A stretch of DNA of 64,000 bases. Source: an uncultured Cyclobacteriaceae bacterium. Its GTDB lineage: Bacteria; Bacteroidota; Bacteroidia; Cytophagales; Cyclobacteriaceae. The notes under the pieces were generated by a model that saw only the letters and a program-made list of their open reading frames with translations, did not search any database and was not told the DNA's origin. Positions 16,573 through 24,575 of this stretch are shown here, piece by piece. The translations under genes and the position numbers were made by a program. Every line of letters starts with the position of its first letter. Within the stretch, counting starts at the first letter, position 1. The DNA is taken from NCBI GenBank assembly GCA_937146645.1, contig CAKZRQ010000057.1:166510-230509 (forward strand), read 5' to 3'.

Positions 16573-17892
16573 ATGGATTTCCAAACAAAAACTCAAAGAC
16601 CTCTATTTCTTAAGGCCATTTGCCTTGTGGCGGCCCTCATGCTTTACCAAATAGGTTTTGGTCAAGAGCCCTATGCTAAATTCGAATCATTCAAGTTTGA
16701 ACTGGATGAAAGTTTTGAGTTGGAGAATACGGAGTTGAGTGAGAATGATATAAACCGAATTGCTCAGGCTCAGGAAGAAATGAAGGCTGATTCATGGTCC
16801 TTGAAATATTGGAATGATTCCTACCCTTCATATCGATGGCATCAGATTCTGATTGAGGCGAGTAAAAATCACAAAGGCCACAAGAATGGAGGTAGGGTAG
16901 CTATCATGCATTTGGCTATTTATGATGCAATGGTTGAGGTATGGAAACATAAAAAAGCTTATCCCCAAAAAGCTGCCTCACAGCTAGATTCTAGAATTGA
17001 ATTGCTTTCTCAGGAACCAGAGTATTCCACATTTATTTGCGAATGGAGTGCGGCGGCAGGTGCTGCTCAGCTAGTCATCTCTCATTACTTCCCTGAGCAA
17101 AGTGATTTTATCGATAGCCGATTGGAAGAATTCAAATTAGCTCGATTAGCCACCGGAATCCAAACTCCTTCAGATATCGAAAAGGGTCTGGAGATAGGAA
17201 GAAAAATCGCTGAGAAATATATCCAATATGCTAAAGATGACAGAACCGATATCCAATGGACAGGTACTGTTCCTGAAGCAGATAGTCTGTGGTCTGGTAA
17301 CCCTGGACCATGGGATCCCATGAAAAGACAGTGGAAGCCTCTCACCCTCTTGCAGGCTGATCAATTCCGACCAGCTCCACCACCCACCGATTGGACGGCT
17401 GATATGGAGGAGCTAAGAAAATTCAACGCGGAAAATGATTACAGTGAGATAGCTTGGAAATGGAAGAGCGAACCGATTTGGGATCTTACGCTAGAGCGGA
17501 AAATCCTAGAATATGGTCTCAGTCCATTAGAATCAGCATATGCTGCTGCGGTTTTTCACACGGCTCGCTTTGATGGAATCATCGCGGCCTGGGATGGAAA
17601 ATATAACTACTGGGGGATAAGACCTTTTCAGTACGACCCTGATTTCAAGCCTATTTTAATCGATACGCCAAACTTCCCTGGTTATCCCGCAGGACACACT
17701 ACTGTAGCAGGATCGCTTTCAAGGGTGCTTGCTTTCCTTTTTCCCAAGGATGAGCAGCTATTTTATGAAATGGCAAGTGAATGCTCTGAGTCACGATTCG
17801 AAGGGGGGGTACATTTCCGAACCGATAATGAAGTTGGTTTAGAAGTTGGCTATCAGGTAGGTCAGCAGGTAATCGATACTTTTAACCAATAA
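16573..17892 (+). CDS. Vanadium-dependent haloperoxidase / PAP2-like secreted phosphatase
   Basis: This 439-residue secreted protein of the PAP2 / vanadium haloperoxidase superfamily has a signal peptide ending IGFGQ. All three active-site elements are present: KYNYWGIRP (K-x6-RP), YPAGHTT (the P-x-GH element) and SRFEGGVHFRTD (SR-x5-H-x3-D). A RPAPPP segment precedes them, as in related Bacteroidota proteins. The enzyme could bind vanadate (halide oxidation) or act as an acid phosphatase; sequence alone does not decide. The start is the ATG at 16573, not the in-frame TTG six bases earlier. A hairpin and T-run follow the stop. Confidence 0.85.
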   Translation: MDFQTKTQRPLFLKAICLVAALMLYQIGFGQEPYAKFESFKFELDESFELENTELSENDINRIAQAQEEMKADSWSLKYWNDSYPSYRWHQILIEASKNHKGHKNGGRVAIMHLAIYDAMVEVWKHKKAYPQKAASQLDSRIELLSQEPEYSTFICEWSAAAGAAQLVISHYFPEQSDFIDSRLEEFKLARLATGIQTPSDIEKGLEIGRKIAEKYIQYAKDDRTDIQWTGTVPEADSLWSGNPGPWDPMKRQWKPLTLLQADQFRPAPPPTDWTADMEELRKFNAENDYSEIAWKWKSEPIWDLTLERKILEYGLSPLESAYAAAVFHTARFDGIIAAWDGKYNYWGIRPFQYDPDFKPILIDTPNFPGYPAGHTTVAGSLSRVLAFLFPKDEQLFYEMASECSESRFEGGVHFRTDNEVGLEVGYQVGQQVIDTFNQ

Positions 17893-17898
17893 AATTCA

Positions 17899-17931
17899 GA
17901 GGTGCCTTCAGCACCTAGCTTAAATTTTTTT
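17899..17931 (+). terminator. Putative terminator of the 16573-17892 gene
   Basis: The stem AGGTGC (17900-17905) / GCACCT (17911-17916) with a 5-nt loop is followed after 8 nt by a T-run (17925-17931). The distance between stem and T-run makes it a weak candidate. Confidence 0.5.
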
Positions 17932-17937
17932 CTTCGA

Positions 17938-18792
17938 TTATACCGTCAAGAAAACAAGAATAAAGATGATAAATCGGTAGAATATACTGGCTAAAAGCAC
18001 TCCGGCGGAAACACCGATGCCAGCCAGAATCGCCCAAACCCATGATGTATTTATAAAGCGCCTCATCCCAAGGATGGAATAAAGGGTAGGGCCAATCGCC
18101 CCAAAACTCAAAAACAGGATTAGTGAAGCAGTATTGAGAAAAGCTGAGTCTTCAGGTAGATCGAATGAAGAGAGCAAATCTATAGTCCATCTGAACAAGA
18201 CTAAACTAAAGATGAAAAGGGAAAAGAAATGCGTACTAAAAATTAGGCTGTCAAAGTAAAAGCGCCGATGCCTAAAAGTCATCAGATATATCACCGAGGC
18301 GATAAGAGGGATGTTGAGAAACATTAGCGACTTAGAAATATTATCGCTCGCCTTTTGATAGGTCTCACTGAATCCTTCCACATCAGTGCTCATCTCTTCT
18401 AATTTTTGAGATGCCCAATCTACCGTCCAGTCGCTATATACCTGATAGTACATCTGATCCACCAGCTCAAGCGAGTAATCCGTAACTGGATTGACGATGA
18501 AGTAAATGACGTTAAGAAATAAGAAAAGGGAAATCGGAGACATGAACTTCCTCCTTTTCCCATCCAAGAATTCTACAGTCATCTTGCCGGGATACCTAAA
18601 TAGGTACCATAGGCTTTTAATGAACCGATTGTCAAAAATGAAGACATTATCCAGAAGCTCACCTGCCAACCTCGGAACAGAGCGATCGGAATTATCCCTC
18701 ACATGCTGACCACATTCATGGCAGTAAGGGCCTCGAACGATAGCTCCGCAATTATGACACTTGATTTCTGTGAAGTCTCGGTTTCTTTCCAT
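17938..18792 (-). CDS. DUF3667-type membrane protein with N-terminal zinc ribbon
   Basis: This 284-residue protein begins with a zinc-ribbon pair, CHNC (about residue 13) and YCHECGQ (about residue 23), followed by a short amphipathic region and four or five hydrophobic segments (for example FLFLNVIYFIV, LIASVIYLMTF, SLFIFSLVLF and the C-terminal FIIFILVFL). This arrangement fits the DUF3667 family of Bacteroidota. The block YPGKMTVEFLDGKRRKFMSP is typical. The function of the family is unknown; a role in membrane processes with a cytosolic metal-binding knuckle is inference. Confidence 0.8.
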   Translation of the reverse strand: MERNRDFTEIKCHNCGAIVRGPYCHECGQHVRDNSDRSVPRLAGELLDNVFIFDNRFIKSLWYLFRYPGKMTVEFLDGKRRKFMSPISLFLFLNVIYFIVNPVTDYSLELVDQMYYQVYSDWTVDWASQKLEEMSTDVEGFSETYQKASDNISKSLMFLNIPLIASVIYLMTFRHRRFYFDSLIFSTHFFSLFIFSLVLFRWTIDLLSSFDLPEDSAFLNTASLILFLSFGAIGPTLYSILGMRRFINTSWVWAILAGIGVSAGVLLASIFYRFIIFILVFLTV

Positions 18793-18852
18793 TTGGCTGC
18801 GCCAAAGTAAAAAAAGTCAGTCTTAAACAGGGATGATTGTTTAAAAAGTCAC

Positions 18853-19047
18853 TCAGTCTGAGTCACTAACCTTAATCCTTTCATCTTGGTATAAAAAACT
18901 TCCAATGCAGATCAGCGAAAAAAGCAAGAAGCTGATGGGAACCCAGATATGCCCTTCCCATAGCCATCGAACTTCGGTTTCATTTCCTCTAATTGGGAGG
19001 CAAAGGACAATAAATAAGATGGCGAAGTACAAAAGATATTTTCTCAT
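18853..19047 (-). CDS. Small two-TM membrane protein
   Basis: This 64-residue protein has hydrophobic segments at its N-terminus (YLLYFAILFIVLCLP) and after a short loop with several tryptophans (WLWEGHIW, then ISFLLFSLICIGSFLY), and ends in an acidic tail. No family is recognised. It lies 60 nt upstream of the DUF3667 gene in the same direction and could be co-transcribed with it. Confidence 0.55.
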   Translation of the reverse strand: MRKYLLYFAILFIVLCLPIRGNETEVRWLWEGHIWVPISFLLFSLICIGSFLYQDERIKVSDSD

Positions 19048-19157
19048 GACGATACGGTTTTAATGAAATATTGATGTCCGCAATTTTTCACATGGAGATC
19101 GGTAAGCCAAGAAATAAGGGGTTGATAAAGGGTTGATTTTGATAGAAACGTGAGTTT

Positions 19158-19607
19158 CTAGTTTCTCAATTGAGATTTGAGCTGACTTCTGTTTTTGATT
19201 TTTAGCTTGCGGTAAATCTGATTGATGTGAGTTTTTAGGGTGCTTTGCTCAATAAAAAGTTCTGCCTTAATCTCCTTATTTGACTTTCCTGAAATAATCA
19301 TTTCATAGACCTCCCGCTGTCTTTCGGTCAGCCCATGGAGAAGTGGGGCGAACTCCTGGCTCTGATCCTCGGACAGTTCTTTTATCTCATTGGAGAGTAT
19401 TTCGATCTTCTCCTGGTTCGCTCGAACGTAAAGTGCGATAAATCCAGAGCTGATAAGAACCAATAGAAAAATAATCAGTGGATATTCTCCCAAAACCAGA
19501 ACCACTTCACCATCCTTGGATCTAATGGAGATGGCCAGCGAAATGAGGATTATCGCAATACCGATGAAGTAATTCCTGTATTTGACAAGTAATCTTTCTG
19601 CGTTCAT
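19158..19607 (-). CDS. Membrane-anchored LuxR-type helix-turn-helix regulator
   Basis: This 149-residue protein starts at the ATG of MNAERLLVKYRN (19607); an upstream extension to 19664 would overlap the preceding gene. Two hydrophobic segments (FIGIAIILISLAISI and LIIFLLVLISSGFIALYV) are followed by a short coiled-coil-like helix and a C-terminal GerE/LuxR DNA-binding domain. That domain has LTERQREVYEMIISGKSNKEIKAEL in two adjoining blocks and STLKTHINQIYRKL as the recognition helix. No receiver domain is present, so signalling would come through the membrane part or a partner. It follows the GGCT-like lipoprotein gene by 23 nt, which suggests a functional pair. Confidence 0.85.
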   Translation of the reverse strand: MNAERLLVKYRNYFIGIAIILISLAISIRSKDGEVVLVLGEYPLIIFLLVLISSGFIALYVRANQEKIEILSNEIKELSEDQSQEFAPLLHGLTERQREVYEMIISGKSNKEIKAELFIEQSTLKTHINQIYRKLKIKNRSQLKSQLRN

Positions 19608-19630
19608 TGTTAGCAGGATAGGACGGTTGA

Positions 19631-20305
19631 TCAGTCTTCTTTTGGAGGAGCTACTATGCTGCATTCCAAAACAACCGACTTAGGTATGGGTAAAGTGGTT
19701 TGATAAAATTCGGTTCTATAAGTTTCACCTAGTTCAGCAAATCCAGCTTCTAAAAATTCAAGGTAAACATTCGGTAGGACGAAATTGTATGAGCCATCTT
19801 CTTTCGGGTACTCAGTAAATTCTTCCATCGCCTGGTAAGCCCAGACCTTTCCTTCACTTACATCAAATTCCTGAATCTTGTCTGTGACCTCGATTCTTTT
19901 GTATCCCTTTTCAGTTTTATCTAGAAGGAGTAAATCCTTCTCTTCTATGATGAAAAAGCAACAGTTAATCGCGACAGAATCATTTTTTCTAATATTTAGG
20001 ACCGATAATTTATTCGGATAGATGGAATCGCCCTTTAACAAACATCTTATAAGATCTCCTTTGGGTGGAAATTCTATCTCATTCGGTGTAGTGGCAGACC
20101 ATGTGCGTTGATAGCCCTCTAAATGGACGATTTCTACCTCTCCTTCATATGGCTTTCCTAATTGTATTGCCATTTGCTTTTGTGATGTGAGGGATCCATA
20201 CCCGATCAGGCCAACCATTCCATCCGGGATTGCCTTTTGAGGTTTCTGGGCTGAGTCGCAGGAGGTAATAAAAATCAGAAGTGCCAGTAGGGTAAGATTT
20301 CTCAT
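19631..20305 (-). CDS. Gamma-glutamylcyclotransferase-like lipoprotein
   Basis: This 224-residue protein has a lipoprotein signal (LIFITSC, Cys16). The mature part begins VGLIGYGSLTS, which fits the gamma-glutamylcyclotransferase / GGCT-like fold signature YGSL, and continues with YQRTWSA and later a WAYQAMEEF segment. Family enzymes cyclise gamma-glutamyl groups to 5-oxoproline. An exported lipid-anchored form is unusual, and its catalytic glutamate is not placed with confidence. It is upstream of, and probably co-transcribed with, the membrane LuxR regulator. Confidence 0.7.
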   Translation of the reverse strand: MRNLTLLALLIFITSCDSAQKPQKAIPDGMVGLIGYGSLTSQKQMAIQLGKPYEGEVEIVHLEGYQRTWSATTPNEIEFPPKGDLIRCLLKGDSIYPNKLSVLNIRKNDSVAINCCFFIIEEKDLLLLDKTEKGYKRIEVTDKIQEFDVSEGKVWAYQAMEEFTEYPKEDGSYNFVLPNVYLEFLEAGFAELGETYRTEFYQTTLPIPKSVVLECSIVAPPKED

Positions 20306-20412
20306 AAAAAAGTAGTCAATTGATTGGTAGTCAATATATTGAATTCCAAATGCATTGTTAAAATAGCAATAGGTGAGAATTTAGACTATTTCAATTTTTT
20401 CTCCAATCCGAG

Positions 20413-20442
20413 TGAATCGTATATAAATTATTTCACGATTCA
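20413..20442. promoter_or_regulatory. Inverted repeat in the acetolactate-synthase promoter region
   Basis: The 8-bp perfect inverted repeat TGAATCGT (20413-20420) / ACGATTCA (20435-20442) is separated by 14 bp of AT-rich DNA. It lies about 115-140 bp upstream of the start at 20556 in a 250-bp intergenic region. It is a candidate activator or repressor site; no regulator gene is adjacent on that side. Confidence 0.45.
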
Positions 20443-20524
20443 AGAAACCTTATGCATTTGAATCTCGGTTAACCTTAAAACCTGCACTTTGATCCTATTA
20501 TTTTTCACTAAACCCAAAATAAGC

Positions 20525-20543
20525 TTTGGCCGATAAGGCCAAA
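20525..20543 (+). promoter_or_regulatory. Perfect hairpin just upstream of the acetolactate-synthase start
   Basis: The sequence TTTGGCC (20525-20531) pairs with GGCCAAA (20537-20543) around GATAA, 12 nt before the ATG at 20556. It may act as an operator or as an mRNA structure near the ribosome site. It lies inside the alternative TTG-start reading frame, which is one reason to prefer the ATG. Confidence 0.45.
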
Positions 20544-20555
20544 TCCATCTTTGCC

Positions 20556-22202
20556 ATGAAAGCATCAGACCTATTTATCAAGGCACTCGAAAACGAGGGT
20601 GTAAAGTACATTTTCGGAGTCCCGGGAGAAGAAAATCTCGACTTCCTCGATTCTCTAAAAAATTCAAGTATCAAGTTAGTCTTAACCCGACATGAGCAGG
20701 CCGCAGGATTTATGGCAGCCACTTATGGGAGGTTCACAGGTGAGCCAGGAGTTTGTTTAAGTACCCTTGGGCCGGGAGCCACGAATTTCGTGACTGCCGC
20801 GGCTTATGCTCAATTAGGAGCTATGCCCATGATGATGATCACCGGGCAAAAACCCATCAAAAAGAGTAAACAAGGCCAGTTTCAGATAGTGGATGTGGTG
20901 GATATGTTCCAGTCCATGACGAAGTTCACCAAGCAAATCATCAGTGGGGACAGCATTCCTTCCTTAGTTCGGGAGGCTTTTAGGCTGGCGAAGGAAGAGA
21001 GGCCAGGAGCGGTCCATCTGGAACTCCCAGAAGATATTGCAGCTGAGGAATCTCATGAGCCTATATTCCACGTTCCCCAAAACATGAGATCTGGCCCGAA
21101 TCACTTGGCGATTCAGGATGCCGCTAAGATGATCAAAGAGTCGAAGATGCCTTTGATTCTTATAGGAGCTGGAGCCAATAGGAAACGCACGAGTGAAGCG
21201 CTCGCTCAATTCATAGACAAGACTAAAATTCCATTTTTCAATACTCAAATGGGTAAGGGAGTGGTAGACGAAGGTCATGAACTCTTCCTTGGAACTGCCG
21301 CTCTCTCGAGTGATGATTATTTGCACTACGCCATTGACAAGGCTGACCTGATCATCAATGTGGGTCATGATGTGATCGAAAAGCCGCCATTCTTTATGGA
21401 GCATGGAGGCAAGAAAGTGATTCACGTGAATTTCTTCTCTGCGGAGCTTGATCAGGTTTATTTTCCAGACTTAGATGTGGTGGGCGATATCGCAAGCTCA
21501 ATTAGGATGATGACGGAAGCCATCGATCATCAATCGCATTGGGACTTTAGCTTTTTCCAGCGAGTGAAAGAGGAAGTAGATGTCCACATTAGGAAGTACT
21601 TCGATGATACGAGATTTCCAATGCTCCCGCAAAGGGTAGTTAACGAGATCAGGAAGGCTCTTCCAGATGATGGGATTGTGACTTTGGATAATGGAATTTA
21701 TAAGATTTGGTTTGCACGAAACTATAAGGCTTACAAGCCGAATACTTTGCTTCTGGATAACGCCCTGGCTACTATGGGAGCTGGTTTGCCGTCGGGTATG
21801 GCCGCGAAGCTGTTCAATCCCGATAAGAAAGTCGTAGCTGTCTGTGGGGATGGAGGATTCATGATGAATTCCCAGGAGCTCGAGACAGCTGTAAGGCTTA
21901 ATCTGAACATGGTGGTGATTATCCTGAATGATAATGCTTATGGAATGATCAAATGGAAACAGGAAGGAATGGGCTTTGACAACTTTGGTCTAGATTACGG
22001 AAATCCGGATTTTGTGAAATATGCAGAAAGTTATGGGGCGCATGGGTATAGGGTCACGAGTAGTGAGAATTTCACAGAAACTCTCGAGGCATGCCTTGCT
22101 TCAGAAGAAGGTGTACATCTCATCGAATGTCCAATGGATTACTCCTTGAATCATGAGATTTTGCATGAAAGAATTAAAAACAAAGCCAAAGAACTAGAAT
22201 AG
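20556..22202 (+). CDS. Acetolactate synthase-type thiamine diphosphate enzyme (large subunit)
   Basis: This 548-residue ThDP-dependent enzyme starts MKASDLFIKAL (an upstream TTG at 20526 is rejected). The N-terminal PYR domain has FGVPGEENLDFLDSL and the conserved glutamate in RHEQAAGFMA. The C-terminal PP domain has the ThDP-Mg motif GDGGFMMNSQE...NDNAYG. The sequence is closest in style to catabolic-type acetolactate synthases, condensing two pyruvates, but other 2-keto acid decarboxylase or carboligase roles are possible. No small regulatory subunit is adjacent. An aldehyde dehydrogenase follows after 2 nt, so a paired 2-oxoacid-to-aldehyde-to-acid route is a reasonable alternative. Confidence 0.88.
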   Translation: MKASDLFIKALENEGVKYIFGVPGEENLDFLDSLKNSSIKLVLTRHEQAAGFMAATYGRFTGEPGVCLSTLGPGATNFVTAAAYAQLGAMPMMMITGQKPIKKSKQGQFQIVDVVDMFQSMTKFTKQIISGDSIPSLVREAFRLAKEERPGAVHLELPEDIAAEESHEPIFHVPQNMRSGPNHLAIQDAAKMIKESKMPLILIGAGANRKRTSEALAQFIDKTKIPFFNTQMGKGVVDEGHELFLGTAALSSDDYLHYAIDKADLIINVGHDVIEKPPFFMEHGGKKVIHVNFFSAELDQVYFPDLDVVGDIASSIRMMTEAIDHQSHWDFSFFQRVKEEVDVHIRKYFDDTRFPMLPQRVVNEIRKALPDDGIVTLDNGIYKIWFARNYKAYKPNTLLLDNALATMGAGLPSGMAAKLFNPDKKVVAVCGDGGFMMNSQELETAVRLNLNMVVIILNDNAYGMIKWKQEGMGFDNFGLDYGNPDFVKYAESYGAHGYRVTSSENFTETLEACLASEEGVHLIECPMDYSLNHEILHERIKNKAKELE

Positions 22203-22204
22203 TT

Positions 22205-23590
22205 ATGAGCACACTAAAAGTTACCGCCCCATACGATCAATCGGTAATCAAGGAATTGCCTTTGCAAACTTCAGAAGAAATGAATGTCATGCTTGACAAA
22301 GCTTATAGGCTTTTCAAGGATCGTTCACAATGGCTTCCGAAGTATAGAAGAATTGAAATTCTGGAGAATATCGCCCGACTTATGTCCGAGCGTTCGGATG
22401 AACTAATCCGAACTTCAGCTCAGGAAGGAGGAAAACCTTGGGTGGATACCAAGGCCGAAATGGATCGCGCAATCAATGGTGTGAAGCTAGCCATCGAAAA
22501 CATTGGAAATCATAAGGGAGAAGAGGTTCCTATGGGTCAGACCAAAGCTTCCATGAACCGGATGGCATTCACTTTTCGAGAGCCGATAGGCGTGGTAGCC
22601 TCGATCAGCGCCTTCAATCACCCCATTAATTTGATTATTCATCAGACTATCCCAGCGATTGCCGTGGGAAGTCCGGTGATCATTAAACCAGCTCCGACTA
22701 CTCCGCTCACCTGTATTTTGCTAAATGAAATCTATAAGGAAGCAGGTCTTCCGGATGGCTGGTGTGAGACTTTGATTTGTGATAATGATGTGGCTCAGGA
22801 GCTGGTGACCAGTCCTAAGGTGAACTTCTTTTCTTTCATAGGCTCCGCCAAAGTCGGATGGTATTTAAGGTCTCAATTGGCTCCGGGAACCCGATGTGCG
22901 CTCGAGCATGGAGGCGCTGCGCCTGTAATCGTGGAACCGGATGCAGATATTGATGCCATGATTCCATCCTTGGTAAAGGGTGGTTTTTATCACGCAGGTC
23001 AGGTTTGTGTCTCCGTGCAAAGAGTCTTTGTGCATGAATCCATCATGGAGGAGGTCAGTGAAAAGATGGTCGAGGCTGTCACAAAATTAAACGTTTCTGA
23101 TCCTTTAAGTCCTGAGACGGAAGTTGGACCTCTGATTTTGCCAAAGGAAGTCGATCGAGTGGAGGAATGGGTGAATGAGGCAGTGGAACAGGGTGCAGAG
23201 TTGCTTATTGGAGGAAAGAGGATTTCTGATTCCTGTTATGAACCAACAGTTCTTTTAAATCCATCCGCTGAATCCAAGGTGTCTCAATTGGAAATTTTTG
23301 GACCTGTCGTTTGTTTATATTCCTACTCAGATATGGATGAAGCGATCCAAAGAGCGAACGATATCCCGTATCATTTTCAATCGGCGATATTCACAAAGAA
23401 TATTGATCAGGCGATGAAGGCGGTTCATCATCTCGATGCATCTGCCGTTATGATTAATGATCACACGGCCTTTAGAGTGGATTGGATGCCTTTTGCTGGG
23501 CGTGACGAAAGTGGTTTGGGTATTGGAAGTATTCCACATACCATGCATGATGTTTCCCGAGAAAAGATGATGGTGATAAAGACTGGCTAA
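22205..23590 (+). CDS. Aldehyde dehydrogenase family protein
   Basis: This 461-residue NAD(P)-dependent aldehyde dehydrogenase is close to the usual 470-500. The N-terminal substrate/cofactor domain has ISAFNHPINLIIH; the cofactor loop is FIGSAKVGW; the glutamate region is LEHGGAAPVIV; the catalytic cysteine lies in YHAGQVCVSVQR. The C-terminal motif EIFGPVV is present. It begins 2 nt after the acetolactate-synthase-type gene, so the two are one operon, and it ends at a strong terminator. The pairing suggests it oxidises an aldehyde derived from the partner's product; the identity is not determined. Confidence 0.93.
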   Translation: MSTLKVTAPYDQSVIKELPLQTSEEMNVMLDKAYRLFKDRSQWLPKYRRIEILENIARLMSERSDELIRTSAQEGGKPWVDTKAEMDRAINGVKLAIENIGNHKGEEVPMGQTKASMNRMAFTFREPIGVVASISAFNHPINLIIHQTIPAIAVGSPVIIKPAPTTPLTCILLNEIYKEAGLPDGWCETLICDNDVAQELVTSPKVNFFSFIGSAKVGWYLRSQLAPGTRCALEHGGAAPVIVEPDADIDAMIPSLVKGGFYHAGQVCVSVQRVFVHESIMEEVSEKMVEAVTKLNVSDPLSPETEVGPLILPKEVDRVEEWVNEAVEQGAELLIGGKRISDSCYEPTVLLNPSAESKVSQLEIFGPVVCLYSYSDMDEAIQRANDIPYHFQSAIFTKNIDQAMKAVHHLDASAVMINDHTAFRVDWMPFAGRDESGLGIGSIPHTMHDVSREKMMVIKTG

Positions 23591-23624
23591 ACTTGAGCAG
23601 AGTTATTTTCCAATTTGAATTTTA

Positions 23625-23656
23625 GAGCCATCGAGTTATTTGATGGCTTTTTTTAT
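23625..23656 (+). terminator. Rho-independent terminator of the ALS-ALDH operon
   Basis: The stem AGCCATC (23626-23632) / GATGGCT (23642-23648) with a 9-nt loop is followed by a T-run to 23655. The hairpin overlaps the 3' end of the convergent membrane-protein gene at 23636. Confidence 0.85.
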
Positions 23657-24052
23657 TCTTTTCCCCACTCTAAACTCTACCCAAGCCAGTGATAGCACAA
23701 TAAGAATTTCAATTAAGAAATAGCCCCAGCCTATAAGGGTTATGGTTTCCAAATGATGAAAAAGAAGGCCAGCTGACACCAGGCAGTAGCCTAGATTGAG
23801 CAGAGCGATTCCCTGTAATAGCGGCCCTGTTTTTTGACTCGGCTGTCTATAGGAATAGAAATCGTAGATCGCGAAAAAGATGGGAATCCTTGCCAGGAAG
23901 TATAAGGTGGAAACTGGTATTCCAATGAAACCCTCAAATTTCACCAAAACCATCCCAATTAAAATAGCCGAGAGAATGGCTCCAAGCCCATCAAGCAAAA
24001 AGAGTTTTCTTGGATTTTCTAAGGCCTTGGATATGAGGTTGTCTAATAGCAA
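23636..24052 (-). CDS. Four-TM membrane protein of unknown function
   Basis: This 138-residue protein from a TTG start (24052; the first internal Met would remove a TM segment) has four hydrophobic segments: DGLGAILSAILIGMVL, PVSTLYFLARIPIFFAIY, GIALLNLGYCLVSAGLLF and GYFLIEILIVLSLAWVEF. Its C-terminus is basic (GKRIKKAIK). It resembles small conserved Bacteroidota membrane proteins of unknown role. The 3' end overlaps the terminator of the convergent operon. Confidence 0.65.
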   Translation of the reverse strand: MLLDNLISKALENPRKLFLLDGLGAILSAILIGMVLVKFEGFIGIPVSTLYFLARIPIFFAIYDFYSYRQPSQKTGPLLQGIALLNLGYCLVSAGLLFHHLETITLIGWGYFLIEILIVLSLAWVEFRVGKRIKKAIK

Positions 24053-24098
24053 TTAGTGTCTTGGTTGAAATGTAGAATTATGATTCTTGAGCCTTTAA

Positions 24099-24323
24099 TC
24101 ACTGGTTTTCAATCTCCTCAATCTTTGATTTCAAAGCTGAATTAGTTTTTTCAAGTTCTTCTACTTTTTTCTCAAGTTGATTCAGCCTTTCTAAGGATTC
24201 CTCTATCTGAGCTTCTAGCTTTTCAATTCTGGCACCCTTGCTTGGATTCATATTGCATCCAAACAATAGGATAGCGAGAGTTAATATTGGTAATGCTTTT
24301 TTTATTGTATCCATTTGCTTCAT
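24099..24323 (-). CDS. Small coiled-coil lipoprotein (Lpp-like)
   Basis: This is a protein of about 74 residues from the ATG at 24323 (MKQMDTIKKALP); an ATG at 24347 would add eight. The lipobox is ILLFGC, followed by a near-continuous heptad helix (EKLEAQIEESLERLNQL, then KKVEELEKTNSALKSKI). It resembles murein-lipoprotein-type or SlyX-like coiled coils by architecture, not by homology I can prove. It probably trimerises in the outer membrane or periplasm. Confidence 0.65.
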   Translation of the reverse strand: MKQMDTIKKALPILTLAILLFGCNMNPSKGARIEKLEAQIEESLERLNQLEKKVEELEKTNSALKSKIEEIENQ

Positions 24324-24575
24324 TTTTTGATAAAGGCGTAAACCCATATCGGGTCGAACGTCAATTTACCTAATGGGTTATTTCAGTTTCAGAAAAGCAA
24401 GGGCAATATGTCGATTTAAGAAATGAGGAGGCCCGGATAAAATTTGGTTGCTTGACCTACTATATAAAAAGGATACCGCTTCTAAACATTAACAGGGAAA
24501 TTGCAGTCTCAACAGTACAAACACAAATTCAAATTCGATCGAATTCAATCGATCGGCGTGAATCAAACCTTAGAC

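Noticed and set aside
20964..21425. 153-codon open frame on the minus strand
   Set aside because: It is antisense to the acetolactate-synthase-type gene, whose motifs are clear throughout.
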